Part shown: positions 21,600-27,867 of the stretch, in pieces
Layout: each line of letters begins with the position of its first letter
Position numbering within the stretch: the stretch's first letter is position 1
The notes under the pieces: model-generated
Database searches by the model: none
What the model was told of the DNA's origin: nothing
Seen by the model: only the letters and a program-made list of their open reading frames with translations
Origin: CAYSCS01 sp964429695
GTDB lineage: Bacteria > Acidobacteriota > Aminicenantia > Aminicenantales > Aminicenantaceae
NCBI GenBank assembly: GCA_964429695.1
Contig: CAYSCS010000083.1
Coordinates: 1 to 27,867 of the forward strand
Reading direction: 5' to 3'
DNA length: 27,867 nucleotides
Made by a program: the position numbers and the translations under genes

Positions 21600-23005
21600 T
21601 AAATCACTATTTTTCGTTTGTCAACAAAGGCAACCAAGATGAAAATAACAACACTCACCATCCAGCAAAAATAAATAGGGTGGGGAAGCCCGATTCTTTT
21701 AAAAAAAATCGCAATCTGGGGAAAAATGAGCCAGGAAATAAGGGCTACTATTCCCATGAGAAGCGTCGTAGTTGCATGGCCCTTCCGGCATACCTCCGGC
21801 CAGAAAAGAGTTGCCAGAGTCACCAGGGTGTAAGCCGTGGTGAGAGAAAGACCGATGAGCAGGGTAGGAAGTATTCCTCTTACAGATACAGCCAGAAGGT
21901 AGGTAAAGAGACTCAAGACCAGAACACACAGGCGAGAAATAATCTTCTCCTCCTTTTCGCTGAGCTCTTTTGAAACAAATCTCTTAATTAAGTCTCCTAC
22001 GACAAGAGTCGCACTCCCAACAAGAAGTGCAGAAGCTGTTGAAACATCAGCAGCCCACAATCCAGCAAGAACAATCCCTGCTACAAAGGGAGCAAGGCTA
22101 AGCACCGTCCTGGGAAGGGCTTCTGTGGGGATAATCTCAGGGTGAAGAACGGTTGCAGCAAGCCCGATCAAAGCGCTAACGAAACCCACAGGCAAAATTA
22201 TCAATCCCCCGAGAATGAAACCCTTACTCGCGGAACCTGAATCCTTAGCTGCAAAGCTTATTTGAACCACAGATTGAACCGAAAAAGCCATGGTACACAT
22301 CACCATGAACCAAGCTAAAATCATTCCCCCGCCTATGGCTCCCAATTCAAATCCTGGGTGTTGGGGAGGAAGCCTTTCAACAAGCTCCTTTAATCCCCCA
22401 ACTTTTGCCACCGCCATCCCTGCTCCAAGCACAACTCCAAGATAGATGAGGATGACGTTGATGATATTGGTCAGTCCGGCTGCCCAGAAGCCTCCTATCA
22501 AGGTAATTCCCACGAAGACTAGTGCTGTAACGAGCATCCCCGTCTTGAAGCTAAAAATACCAGGGAGGAGAGATGAAAGAATTGCTCCACCTGCGACGTA
22601 TTGAAGTGAAGTAATCACCACCTGAAGAACGAGCTGACCTGCAACGGCTATCATTCTGGATGTGGTACTGTAGTGTCTCTCAAATAGTTCGGGGATGGTT
22701 GCAACCTCCATCTTCCTAAATCTATTGGCAGCAAAGAGACCGACAAGTATTGCCCCCAGAGCCCAGGCTGCATTATACCAGCCAGCCGAGATTCCTACTT
22801 TATATGCGCTCTCAGCCACCCCGACTGTCGATGCTCCTCCAATCGCAAGTCCGGCAAGAAGAGGAGCCACTACCCAGGAAGGAAGACCTCTCCCCGCCAG
22901 AAGATAGGAAATCATTCCACCTCGGCTCAGATGACGAGTTACCCAGGTTATGAGGTAAAGAAGAATGATGTAAAGAACGACAATCGAGAGGGGAATCCAG
23001 TTCAT
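21599..23005 (-). CDS. Sodium:solute symporter (SSS family)
   Basis: A 468-residue integral membrane protein with about 12-13 hydrophobic segments, of the SSS/SSF family (PutP, ActP, PanF relatives), importing a small solute with sodium. Visible family features: the broken first core helix AGLAIGGASTVGVAESAYKV (51-70), the GGFWAAGLTNIINVILIY helix (171-188) and a serine/threonine sodium-2 site in WAADVSTASALLVGS (317-331). The start overlaps the acyl-CoA synthetase stop by ATGA and lacks a clear ribosome binding site, so translation depends on the upstream gene. Coupling to an acyl-CoA synthetase suggests a carboxylate substrate; the identity is unknown. Confidence 0.92.
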   Translation of the reverse strand: MNWIPLSIVVLYIILLYLITWVTRHLSRGGMISYLLAGRGLPSWVVAPLLAGLAIGGASTVGVAESAYKVGISAGWYNAAWALGAILVGLFAANRFRKMEVATIPELFERHYSTTSRMIAVAGQLVLQVVITSLQYVAGGAILSSLLPGIFSFKTGMLVTALVFVGITLIGGFWAAGLTNIINVILIYLGVVLGAGMAVAKVGGLKELVERLPPQHPGFELGAIGGGMILAWFMVMCTMAFSVQSVVQISFAAKDSGSASKGFILGGLIILPVGFVSALIGLAATVLHPEIIPTEALPRTVLSLAPFVAGIVLAGLWAADVSTASALLVGSATLVVGDLIKRFVSKELSEKEEKIISRLCVLVLSLFTYLLAVSVRGILPTLLIGLSLTTAYTLVTLATLFWPEVCRKGHATTTLLMGIVALISWLIFPQIAIFFKRIGLPHPIYFCWMVSVVIFILVAFVDKRKIVI

Positions 23006-25080
23006 TTGATCTTCAGGCGAGCGTCGACGACCAGCGCTCCCTTCCCCTTTTCGAAGACAAAAATCGGGTTTAAATCTACCTCATCTATCTCTGGGAAATC
23101 AGAAACAAGCTGGGAGAACCGGATGAGAATTTCCACTAATTTCTCAAAGTCAATTCCCTTCTCCCCCCTCACCCCTTCTAAAATCGGGAATCCCTTAAGG
23201 GAACGAATCAGCTCCCATGCTTCTTCTTCCGAGAGCGGAGCCAGTTTGAAGCTAACATCCTTTAGGGTTTCGACAAAGATTCCTCCCAGGCCAAACATTA
23301 TGGTAGGAGGAATTCCCTCATTCCCTTTGGCTCCAATTATGATTTCTTTACCATCCTCTAAATATTCCTGGAGGATGAATTTTGGTTTCTCCCTCTCGAA
23401 TTTTTTAGACATTTCCTCAAAAGCCTTACGAAGAGACCCCTCATCCCGAATGTTGAGTACAACTCCCCCTGCTTCTGTCTTGTGAACGATGCTTTCGGCA
23501 TCTACTTTTAAGACCAAGGGAAAGCCTGTCGCTTCTGCTGCTCCTCTGAGCTCATCTTCCTTTTCTACTCTCGTAGTCACCACGGTTGGAATCCCGTAGC
23601 TTCTAAGGATTTCAAACACTTCTTGCTGGGGGATGAATCTCTTCTCTCCTTTGAAGGTAGAAATTATTTTCTCTGCCAGGTATTTCTCTGTTTCATATTT
23701 TTTATAAGTGGGGGCCTTTTTCTGGATAAGCTTTCCATATCTTGTCATTGCTGAAAGAGCCCTTGCTGCTGTCTCTGCATATTCATAAACAGGAATCCCG
23801 CTACTCCTAATGAGGCGGATGACCTCAGCCCATTTCTCGATAGTGATTACTTGACAGACAATCGGCTTCTCTGCCTTTTTCCCAATTTCTCCAAGCTTAC
23901 GGGCTATCCCCTCACAATCGACAAAAGGGGCAGTTACAAAAACAAGGAGGAGAGAGTCGATATTGGGATCCCTGAGCAGGATTTCAACTGTCCCTCCGTA
24001 TTGTTCAGGTCCTGCAGTGGCGACTACGTCGACTGGATTGGAAACAATGGCCTCCTGGAAGACAAGTTTTTTGAGATTTTCTTTAGTCTCCTGGCTTAGT
24101 TCTGCAAGTTTCAATCCCGAAGAAATGCACTCATCCACGGCGATTATGGCGGGACCGCCAGTATTGGTCACTACCACTACTCTATCTCCTTTTGGAACAG
24201 GCTGATTAGAAAAGGCAATAGCGGCTTCAATCATGTCTTCCTGAGTATAAAAGCGGAGCACACCGCTCTTGTCGAAGATCACATCCACAAGAGTTTCCTG
24301 CTCGACGAGTGCGCCGGTATGTGAGGCGACAGCCCTTGTGCCTTCTAAAGTCCTTCCTGTCTTCAGGGCAAGGATGGGTTTTTTCGGAGTGACTCTTTTT
24401 GCGACTTCTAGGAATCCGGCAGGGTCTTTCAGAGTTTCTATGTGAACCATGATGACTTTTGTTCCCTCATCCTCACCGTAAAAATCTATTATTTCATTCA
24501 TGCTCACATCCGCCTCGTTCCCAAAGCTTGCATACATCCTGATTCCCATCCCCACCTTATAAAGATGAAGCTTTAGCGTTTCCCCTACCCCGCCACTCTG
24601 AGCCACGATGGAAATATTTCCTGGGAACATGGGAACAAAAGTGAAATTAGCGTACACAGAGACTTCTGGGTCTGAGTTTTGGATTCCCTGTGAATTCGGA
24701 CCGTAAATTCTCATTCCGTATTTATTTGCTATTCTCACGATTTCTTTCTCCAGTTTTTCTCCCTCTTCTCCCACTTCCTTGAATCCAGCCGTGTGGACAA
24801 TTGCAAATTTGACTCCTTTCTTTCCACATTCCTCAATTACAGAAGGAACAAGCGTGTTCTTAATGGAAATGTTGACCAAATCAACTTCATCGGGAACATC
24901 GGTGATTGAAGGATAGCATCTGAAGCTCTTGATGAATTTGGTTTTAGGGTTAATGGGATAGATGGGTCCCTGGAAATTGTGATCAAGAAGGTTTTTCAGC
25001 ACAATATGGCCTATGCTCAGAGGATTACTCGAGGCACCAATGATGGCCACTGACCTTGGCCTGAATAAAGCATTTAGCAT
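23002..25080 (-). CDS. ADP-forming acyl-CoA synthetase, fused alpha-beta
   Basis: A 692-residue NDP-forming acyl-CoA synthetase that interconverts acyl-CoA + ADP + Pi and acid + CoA + ATP. Order: CoA-binding Rossmann domain (SVAIIGASSNPLSIGH, 10-25), succinyl-CoA-ligase-like domains with AQSGGVGE (160-167) and the phospho-histidine His254 (ASHTGAL), then the ATP-grasp beta part from about 480, with the second histidine His533 (HKTEAGGV) and the IMFGLGGIFVE segment (594-604). Its ATG directly abuts the activator stop codon and uses AAAGGAGG. It could conserve energy from an acyl-CoA product or, run backward, activate an acid brought in by the symporter. The acyl group is not evident from sequence. 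Confidence 0.93.
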   Translation of the reverse strand: MLNALFRPRSVAIIGASSNPLSIGHIVLKNLLDHNFQGPIYPINPKTKFIKSFRCYPSITDVPDEVDLVNISIKNTLVPSVIEECGKKGVKFAIVHTAGFKEVGEEGEKLEKEIVRIANKYGMRIYGPNSQGIQNSDPEVSVYANFTFVPMFPGNISIVAQSGGVGETLKLHLYKVGMGIRMYASFGNEADVSMNEIIDFYGEDEGTKVIMVHIETLKDPAGFLEVAKRVTPKKPILALKTGRTLEGTRAVASHTGALVEQETLVDVIFDKSGVLRFYTQEDMIEAAIAFSNQPVPKGDRVVVVTNTGGPAIIAVDECISSGLKLAELSQETKENLKKLVFQEAIVSNPVDVVATAGPEQYGGTVEILLRDPNIDSLLLVFVTAPFVDCEGIARKLGEIGKKAEKPIVCQVITIEKWAEVIRLIRSSGIPVYEYAETAARALSAMTRYGKLIQKKAPTYKKYETEKYLAEKIISTFKGEKRFIPQQEVFEILRSYGIPTVVTTRVEKEDELRGAAEATGFPLVLKVDAESIVHKTEAGGVVLNIRDEGSLRKAFEEMSKKFEREKPKFILQEYLEDGKEIIIGAKGNEGIPPTIMFGLGGIFVETLKDVSFKLAPLSEEEAWELIRSLKGFPILEGVRGEKGIDFEKLVEILIRFSQLVSDFPEIDEVDLNPIFVFEKGKGALVVDARLKIK

Positions 25081-25869
25081 TTAAACCTCCTTTTGCTCAA
25101 AGGCATCTAAAGCATATAAGGCTGCTCCAAAAGCGCCCGTTAACTGAGGGAGAGGAGGAATGAAAACTTCTCGACCCAGTTTCTTCTCCATCATCTTGAC
25201 TAAATAGGGATTGTGAGCAACCACCCCTCCACTCATGACAACGTTTCCTTCGAGAGGATCCATCTCGAGGGCTCTCTTGATCACCGAGCCAAAAATCCCT
25301 TTGACGATATCCCTCACTTCCACTCCTTCTCTTATTTTAGTCAGGATTTCTGTGGCTGTGAACACTGTGCAGTAGCTTCCAATCTGGATGTCTCTCCTAG
25401 AGCTTTCGGCAAGTTCGTTGAGTCTATAGAGTTTTATTCCCAACCTGTTGGCAATTTCTTCCAGGAAAGCCCCTGTCCCTGCCGCACATTTCCGATTCAT
25501 CTTGAATCCTATTCTTGAACCTTTTTCGTCAATTCTTATCACCTTACTGTCCTGCCCTCCTATATCAATCAAGGTGTGAGCTCGGGGAAAAAAGAAAAAG
25601 CTCCCTCTGGCGTGGCAACTTATTTCAGTCTTTGTAAGATGGGCGAAATCAACATTTCGCCTCCCGTAACCTGTGGCACAAATAAGATATCTATCTGAAC
25701 TTCTAGTAGCTTTAATCTTTTTTTTTGAGTGGCTGAAACTTTTCTCAGCAGCGGCCTTAAAATTGGCCCCTGAATTTTTCACATCAAAGCCAAGAATGTT
25801 TTTTTCTGAATCGATGATTATGCATTTTGTAGCGGAAGCCCCCACATCTATTCCCACAAAATATTCCAT
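25081..25869 (-). CDS. BcrA/BadF/HgdC-type ATPase activator with [4Fe-4S] cluster
   Basis: A 262-residue ASKHA-fold ATPase of the BcrA/BadF/BzdQ/HgdC family. It couples ATP hydrolysis to delivery of very low-potential electrons to a partner iron-sulfur enzyme. ATP motifs: GIDVGASATK (6-15), LIDIGGQDSKV (100-110) and VMSGGVV (211-217). Cluster ligands at the dimer interface: Cys128 (KCAAGTGAFLEE) and Cys167 (GSYCTVFTATEI), matching the spacing in HgdC. One activator gene implies a homodimer like HgdC rather than the BcrA/BcrD heterodimer. It lies 53 bp after the lone dehydratase-type subunit and directly before the acyl-CoA synthetase. Confidence 0.94.
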   Translation of the reverse strand: MEYFVGIDVGASATKCIIIDSEKNILGFDVKNSGANFKAAAEKSFSHSKKKIKATRSSDRYLICATGYGRRNVDFAHLTKTEISCHARGSFFFFPRAHTLIDIGGQDSKVIRIDEKGSRIGFKMNRKCAAGTGAFLEEIANRLGIKLYRLNELAESSRRDIQIGSYCTVFTATEILTKIREGVEVRDIVKGIFGSVIKRALEMDPLEGNVVMSGGVVAHNPYLVKMMEKKLGREVFIPPLPQLTGAFGAALYALDAFEQKEV

Positions 25870-25922
25870 TTTATGGCAAAGCCCTGACTCTTTCTTTTTA
25901 CATTTTATTCTTTATTCATATT

Positions 25923-27167
25923 TTATCTTTTGCCGAGCTGTTCAATGAAAGCTTCGATGTTAGTCTTTGCTTGCTCTTCAGAATAACAGCGAAGGTCGTT
26001 TAAATCTCCATTAATCGTCAAGCTGGGAATGCTCAACTTCTTCTCCAGTCTTTCGGGCATCCCATAGCGATTGTTGGAATTGTTGGGGCAAGTCTTTGCG
26101 TCATGAAAAAGGATACCATCCAGCCTGTATTTTCTGACCATTTCTTCAATGTATCTTTCTTTAAAATTCTCATCCCGAACTATAAAAATCTCGGTATATG
26201 CACGAGCCATGCTCAAGAAAGGCTCGTCAGGGTCAAAGGACTCGAAAATCCAGCTATTACAATAAGTCGAAGCAATCACTGCTGTCTTGAGTTCGATGAA
26301 AAACTCTGCAAGATCTCTAAGTTTTCCCCAAATAGGCATCCCTTCCCAGTAAAGCCTGAATTTCTCTCCCTCAACCGCACCTTCTTTATTGGCGATTCTC
26401 TCTTTGAGTTCTTTGAGGAGTAGCTCGTAGTAATCAATGGCCGACTCAGTTCCCCTCAGCACAACGGCCGGACCCATATGAATCGTTGCATCAAAAAAAC
26501 TCATCGGAGCAGGAGTTGCGGTGTTTGTCTCCAGAATTTCCTTCCATAAGAGTGTGCATCTTTTCGAAAGATCGAGAACATGCTTGAAACGGTCCAAGTC
26601 AAATTTTTTACCTGAGATTTCTTCCAGTTTAGGTATCAGTGACTTAATCTGCTCGACAATACTCTGGAGATGATAATCCTTTATCTCCCCTATGCTCCTG
26701 TAGGTTGAAATTCCAACAATCGGTACCTTCAATTCTCTTGAATACCAGGAAAACCATTCCTGAACATCCCGGCACTGGTTCGTATTATAAACTAAGACAT
26801 CAGGTCTTGGAACTTCCTTAATCCCTTCATAGGCACGGGAAAGAGGAGTCTCTTTTTTGACAAAAGCACCTATATCGCTGGTAAGGTAAGAGCAGATGTC
26901 AGGAGAATAACCCAAAGCATTGCTTACCGGAATATAATCGTTTGCTGTGCGCGTGGCACCGAGCATTGCTCCATGATTCTCGGGATAGTAGACAAGAAAT
27001 CCCATGCTCAGGAGGAGTTCTGCCGGTCCAACACTTGTGCACCAGGCTATCTTTGGTGACCCCCTTTTTGCAGCCTCGTCGAGCTCGTAGTAATAATCTG
27101 CCATGATTTTTCTCATTTGACCTGTGGCTTGAATCTTTTTGATGCTCGGTTTCTTTTCTTCTGTCAT
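25923..27167 (-). CDS. 2-hydroxyacyl-CoA dehydratase/benzoyl-CoA reductase-family subunit, unpaired
   Basis: A 414-residue protein of the HgdB/FldC/BcrB/BcrC (2-hydroxyglutaryl-CoA dehydratase D-component) family. Its seven cysteines are at 43 (IAWCTSVGPAELLLSMGF), 92, 132 (NQCRDVQEWF), 204, 303, 360 (HDAKTCPNN) and 394; the first three follow the family pattern for binding an iron-sulfur cluster. Family enzymes normally work as dimers of two different subunits from adjacent genes; here only one is present and 700 bp upstream contain no partner. A lone subunit plus activator is the layout of double-cubane cluster proteins and E. coli YjiM/YjiL. The substrate is unknown. ATG 27165-27167 has GGGAGG upstream; it is the first gene of its operon. 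Confidence 0.9.
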   Translation of the reverse strand: MTEEKKPSIKKIQATGQMRKIMADYYYELDEAAKRGSPKIAWCTSVGPAELLLSMGFLVYYPENHGAMLGATRTANDYIPVSNALGYSPDICSYLTSDIGAFVKKETPLSRAYEGIKEVPRPDVLVYNTNQCRDVQEWFSWYSRELKVPIVGISTYRSIGEIKDYHLQSIVEQIKSLIPKLEEISGKKFDLDRFKHVLDLSKRCTLLWKEILETNTATPAPMSFFDATIHMGPAVVLRGTESAIDYYELLLKELKERIANKEGAVEGEKFRLYWEGMPIWGKLRDLAEFFIELKTAVIASTYCNSWIFESFDPDEPFLSMARAYTEIFIVRDENFKERYIEEMVRKYRLDGILFHDAKTCPNNSNNRYGMPERLEKKLSIPSLTINGDLNDLRCYSEEQAKTNIEAFIEQLGKR

Positions 27168-27200
27168 TTCCCCTCCCTCTTTTTGACTAATTACACTTAG

Positions 27201-27226
27201 TTTTTGAAATTTTTAGAATTCAAAAA
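27201..27226. promoter_or_regulatory. Inverted repeat overlapping the promoter, candidate operator
   Basis: TTTTTGAA (27201-27208) and TTCAAAAA (27219-27226) are exact inverted copies 10 bp apart. They cover the expected transcription start and reach into the -10 box of the promoter at 27223-27251, where a repressor would act. AT-rich sequence makes chance repeats easier, so this is only a candidate. Confidence 0.4.
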
Positions 27227-27251
27227 TACCAGTATTACTTTTTGAAGTCAA
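27223..27251 (-). promoter_or_regulatory. Sigma-70-type promoter of the activator/synthetase/symporter operon
   Basis: On the minus strand TTGACT (27246-27251, five of six) and TATTTT (27223-27228, four of six) are spaced exactly 17 bp. Transcription would begin near 27216, about 50 nt before the ATG of the dehydratase-type subunit. Confidence 0.6.
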
Positions 27252-27483
27252 GGAACAGGTTTTTTAAAAGGTCAGTGTGTTTTTCTCTATCCCTCAACCT
27301 TGCCTCGAAATTACTCATCCCAACCAAACCTCTAATCAGATTAGATAGGCCTAAAAAAGGATTTTACAATAGAATTCGCTTCTCATTTTGTTTATAAGGA
27401 AAAGGTCATCCCTCTTCAATTTGACTCAAATAGTTTTAAGCACCACCCTTTGGTTCTAGTCCTAATATCTCCTTAGCTCTGAA

Positions 27484-27512
27484 TAAAAAAGATAGCGGCG
27501 GCAGTTGCCGCT
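27484..27512 (-). terminator. Intrinsic terminator, minus strand
   Basis: On the minus strand AGCGGC (27512-27507), a 7-nt loop and GCCGCT (27499-27494) form a GC-rich stem, followed three bases later by six T (27490-27485). It would end a transcript entering from the right, and it insulates the operon promoter at 27223-27251 from that transcript. Confidence 0.65.
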
Positions 27513-27540
27513 TGTACTTATTTCAAGAGCCGAGATATTT

Positions 27541-27732
27541 TTAGCTTTCGTATTTATTAGAAGAAGCTTCCCTCGATAACTTGATTTTCCTTAATTTAAA
27601 GTTAATTCCCCGGCGATAAAGTTTCTTGCTCGAAACGAGTCCTAAAATAAAAGGCAAAACCCCTCTGAATAGACTCAGTAAAAATTTCTTATCTTCATCT
27701 GAAAATTCCGAATATTCGGGTAAAGAACCCAA
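27541..27732 (-). CDS. Doubtful short open frame, unknown
   Basis: A 63-codon frame that can only begin at a TTG (27730-27732), with no recognisable family; it has a short hydrophobic run (LFRGVLPFILGLVSS) and a basic C-terminus. The only support is that its TAA lies 28 bp before a good minus-strand terminator. It may instead be the decayed tail of a longer gene, or part of an untranslated 3' region. Confidence 0.2.
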   Translation of the reverse strand: MGSLPEYSEFSDEDKKFLLSLFRGVLPFILGLVSSKKLYRRGINFKLRKIKLSREASSNKYES

Positions 27733-27775
27733 AATTGCCGTTAGAGATTTTTAGAGCCCCCCATTTTGCGGTCAG

Positions 27776-27804
27776 AGAGCAACAATCTACGGAGATTGTG
27801 CTCT
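27776..27804. repeat. Bulged 12-bp hairpin
   Basis: AGAGCA-A-CAATCT (27776-27788) pairs with AGATTGTGCTCT (27793-27804) around loop ACGG, with one bulged A. No T-run follows directly on either strand. It may be an RNA structural element of the transcript that ends at 27484-27512, or a trace of a mobile element; undecided. Confidence 0.4.
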
Positions 27805-27867
27805 TAAGGTCAACGCACAGCCCCATCTCATTATCTTCGGTTCAGTTTCACCGCTCTGATTGTATTT

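Larger units (their letters stand above)
27252..27867. other. Mostly gene-free right end of the window
   Basis: No gene with recognisable homology on either strand. It holds a palindrome CTAATC-A-GATTAG (27332-27344), a minus-strand terminator, one weak minus-strand frame and a hairpin near the end (the last three listed separately). Nothing else is visible. Confidence 0.55.

Noticed and set aside
25081..27167. Complete class I benzoyl-CoA reductase (BcrABCD)
   Set aside because: Only one activator and one catalytic-type subunit are present; the family needs two of each.

Overview
The window looks like a stretch of a strictly anaerobic bacterial chromosome. Support for this: strong AGGAGG-type ribosome binding sites before most genes, TTGACA/TATAAT-like promoters, heavy use of AGA/AGG arginine codons, and a gene set of anaerobic aromatic/alicyclic acid and tricarboxylic acid metabolism (BamA ring hydrolase, molybdenum hydroxylase, 2-hydroxyacyl-CoA dehydratase/benzoyl-CoA reductase-type ATPase and partner, ADP-forming acyl-CoA synthetase). 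A syntrophic or sulfate-reducing Desulfobacterota-like organism would fit, but no phylogenetic marker is present, so this is inference.

Layout. 1-508: distal end of a CRISPR array (six intact repeats and one decayed terminal repeat), leader off the left edge, no cas genes in the window. 532-1479: a hairpin and a dead IS110-family transposase. 1480-1922: junk and the 5' part of a truncated YjbQ-family gene. 2156-12772, minus strand: a tightly packed run of genes read right to left: 4-Cys mini-protein, molybdenum hydroxylase medium, small and large subunits, zinc-finger mini-protein, CoxG-like protein, BamA ring-opening hydrolase, 3-hydroxyacyl-CoA dehydrogenase, short-chain dehydrogenase, thiolase, DUF35 partner, dGTPase. 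12773-13147: divergent control region. 13148-21432, plus strand: isocitrate-dehydrogenase-family enzyme, HD phosphohydrolase, single-chain aconitase-family enzyme, a CitD-CitE fusion, CitF, LeuC, LeuD. 21599-27167, minus strand: sodium/solute symporter, fused ADP-forming acyl-CoA synthetase, BcrA/HgdC-type ATPase activator, one lone BcrB/HgdB-type subunit. 27168-27867: promoter with a superimposed inverted repeat, then mostly empty DNA with a minus-strand terminator and a hairpin.

How the genes may work together (inference). BamA opens 6-oxocyclohex-1-ene-1-carbonyl-CoA to 3-hydroxypimelyl-CoA. The adjacent dehydrogenase and thiolase/DUF35 pair could take that to glutaryl-CoA and acetyl-CoA. 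The molybdenum hydroxylase upstream could prepare the ring by adding or removing a hydroxyl group. The usual benzoate partners (dienoyl-CoA hydratase Dch/BamR, alcohol-dehydrogenase-type Had/BamQ) are absent, so this is not a standard benzoate operon. The divergent operon carries all three functional domains of a citrate-lyase-type enzyme in two genes, plus two aconitase-family hydro-lyases and an IDH-family dehydrogenase: enough to interconvert a 2-oxoacid with a citrate-like tricarboxylate and cleave it. The third operon pairs an ATP-driven low-potential electron activator with a single dehydratase-type subunit, the gene arrangement seen in double-cubane-cluster proteins, beside an energy-conserving CoA ligase and a carboxylate-type symporter. 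The most interesting candidates are this lone activator/acceptor pair, the BamA-molybdenum hydroxylase operon and the CitDE-aconitase-IDH operon.
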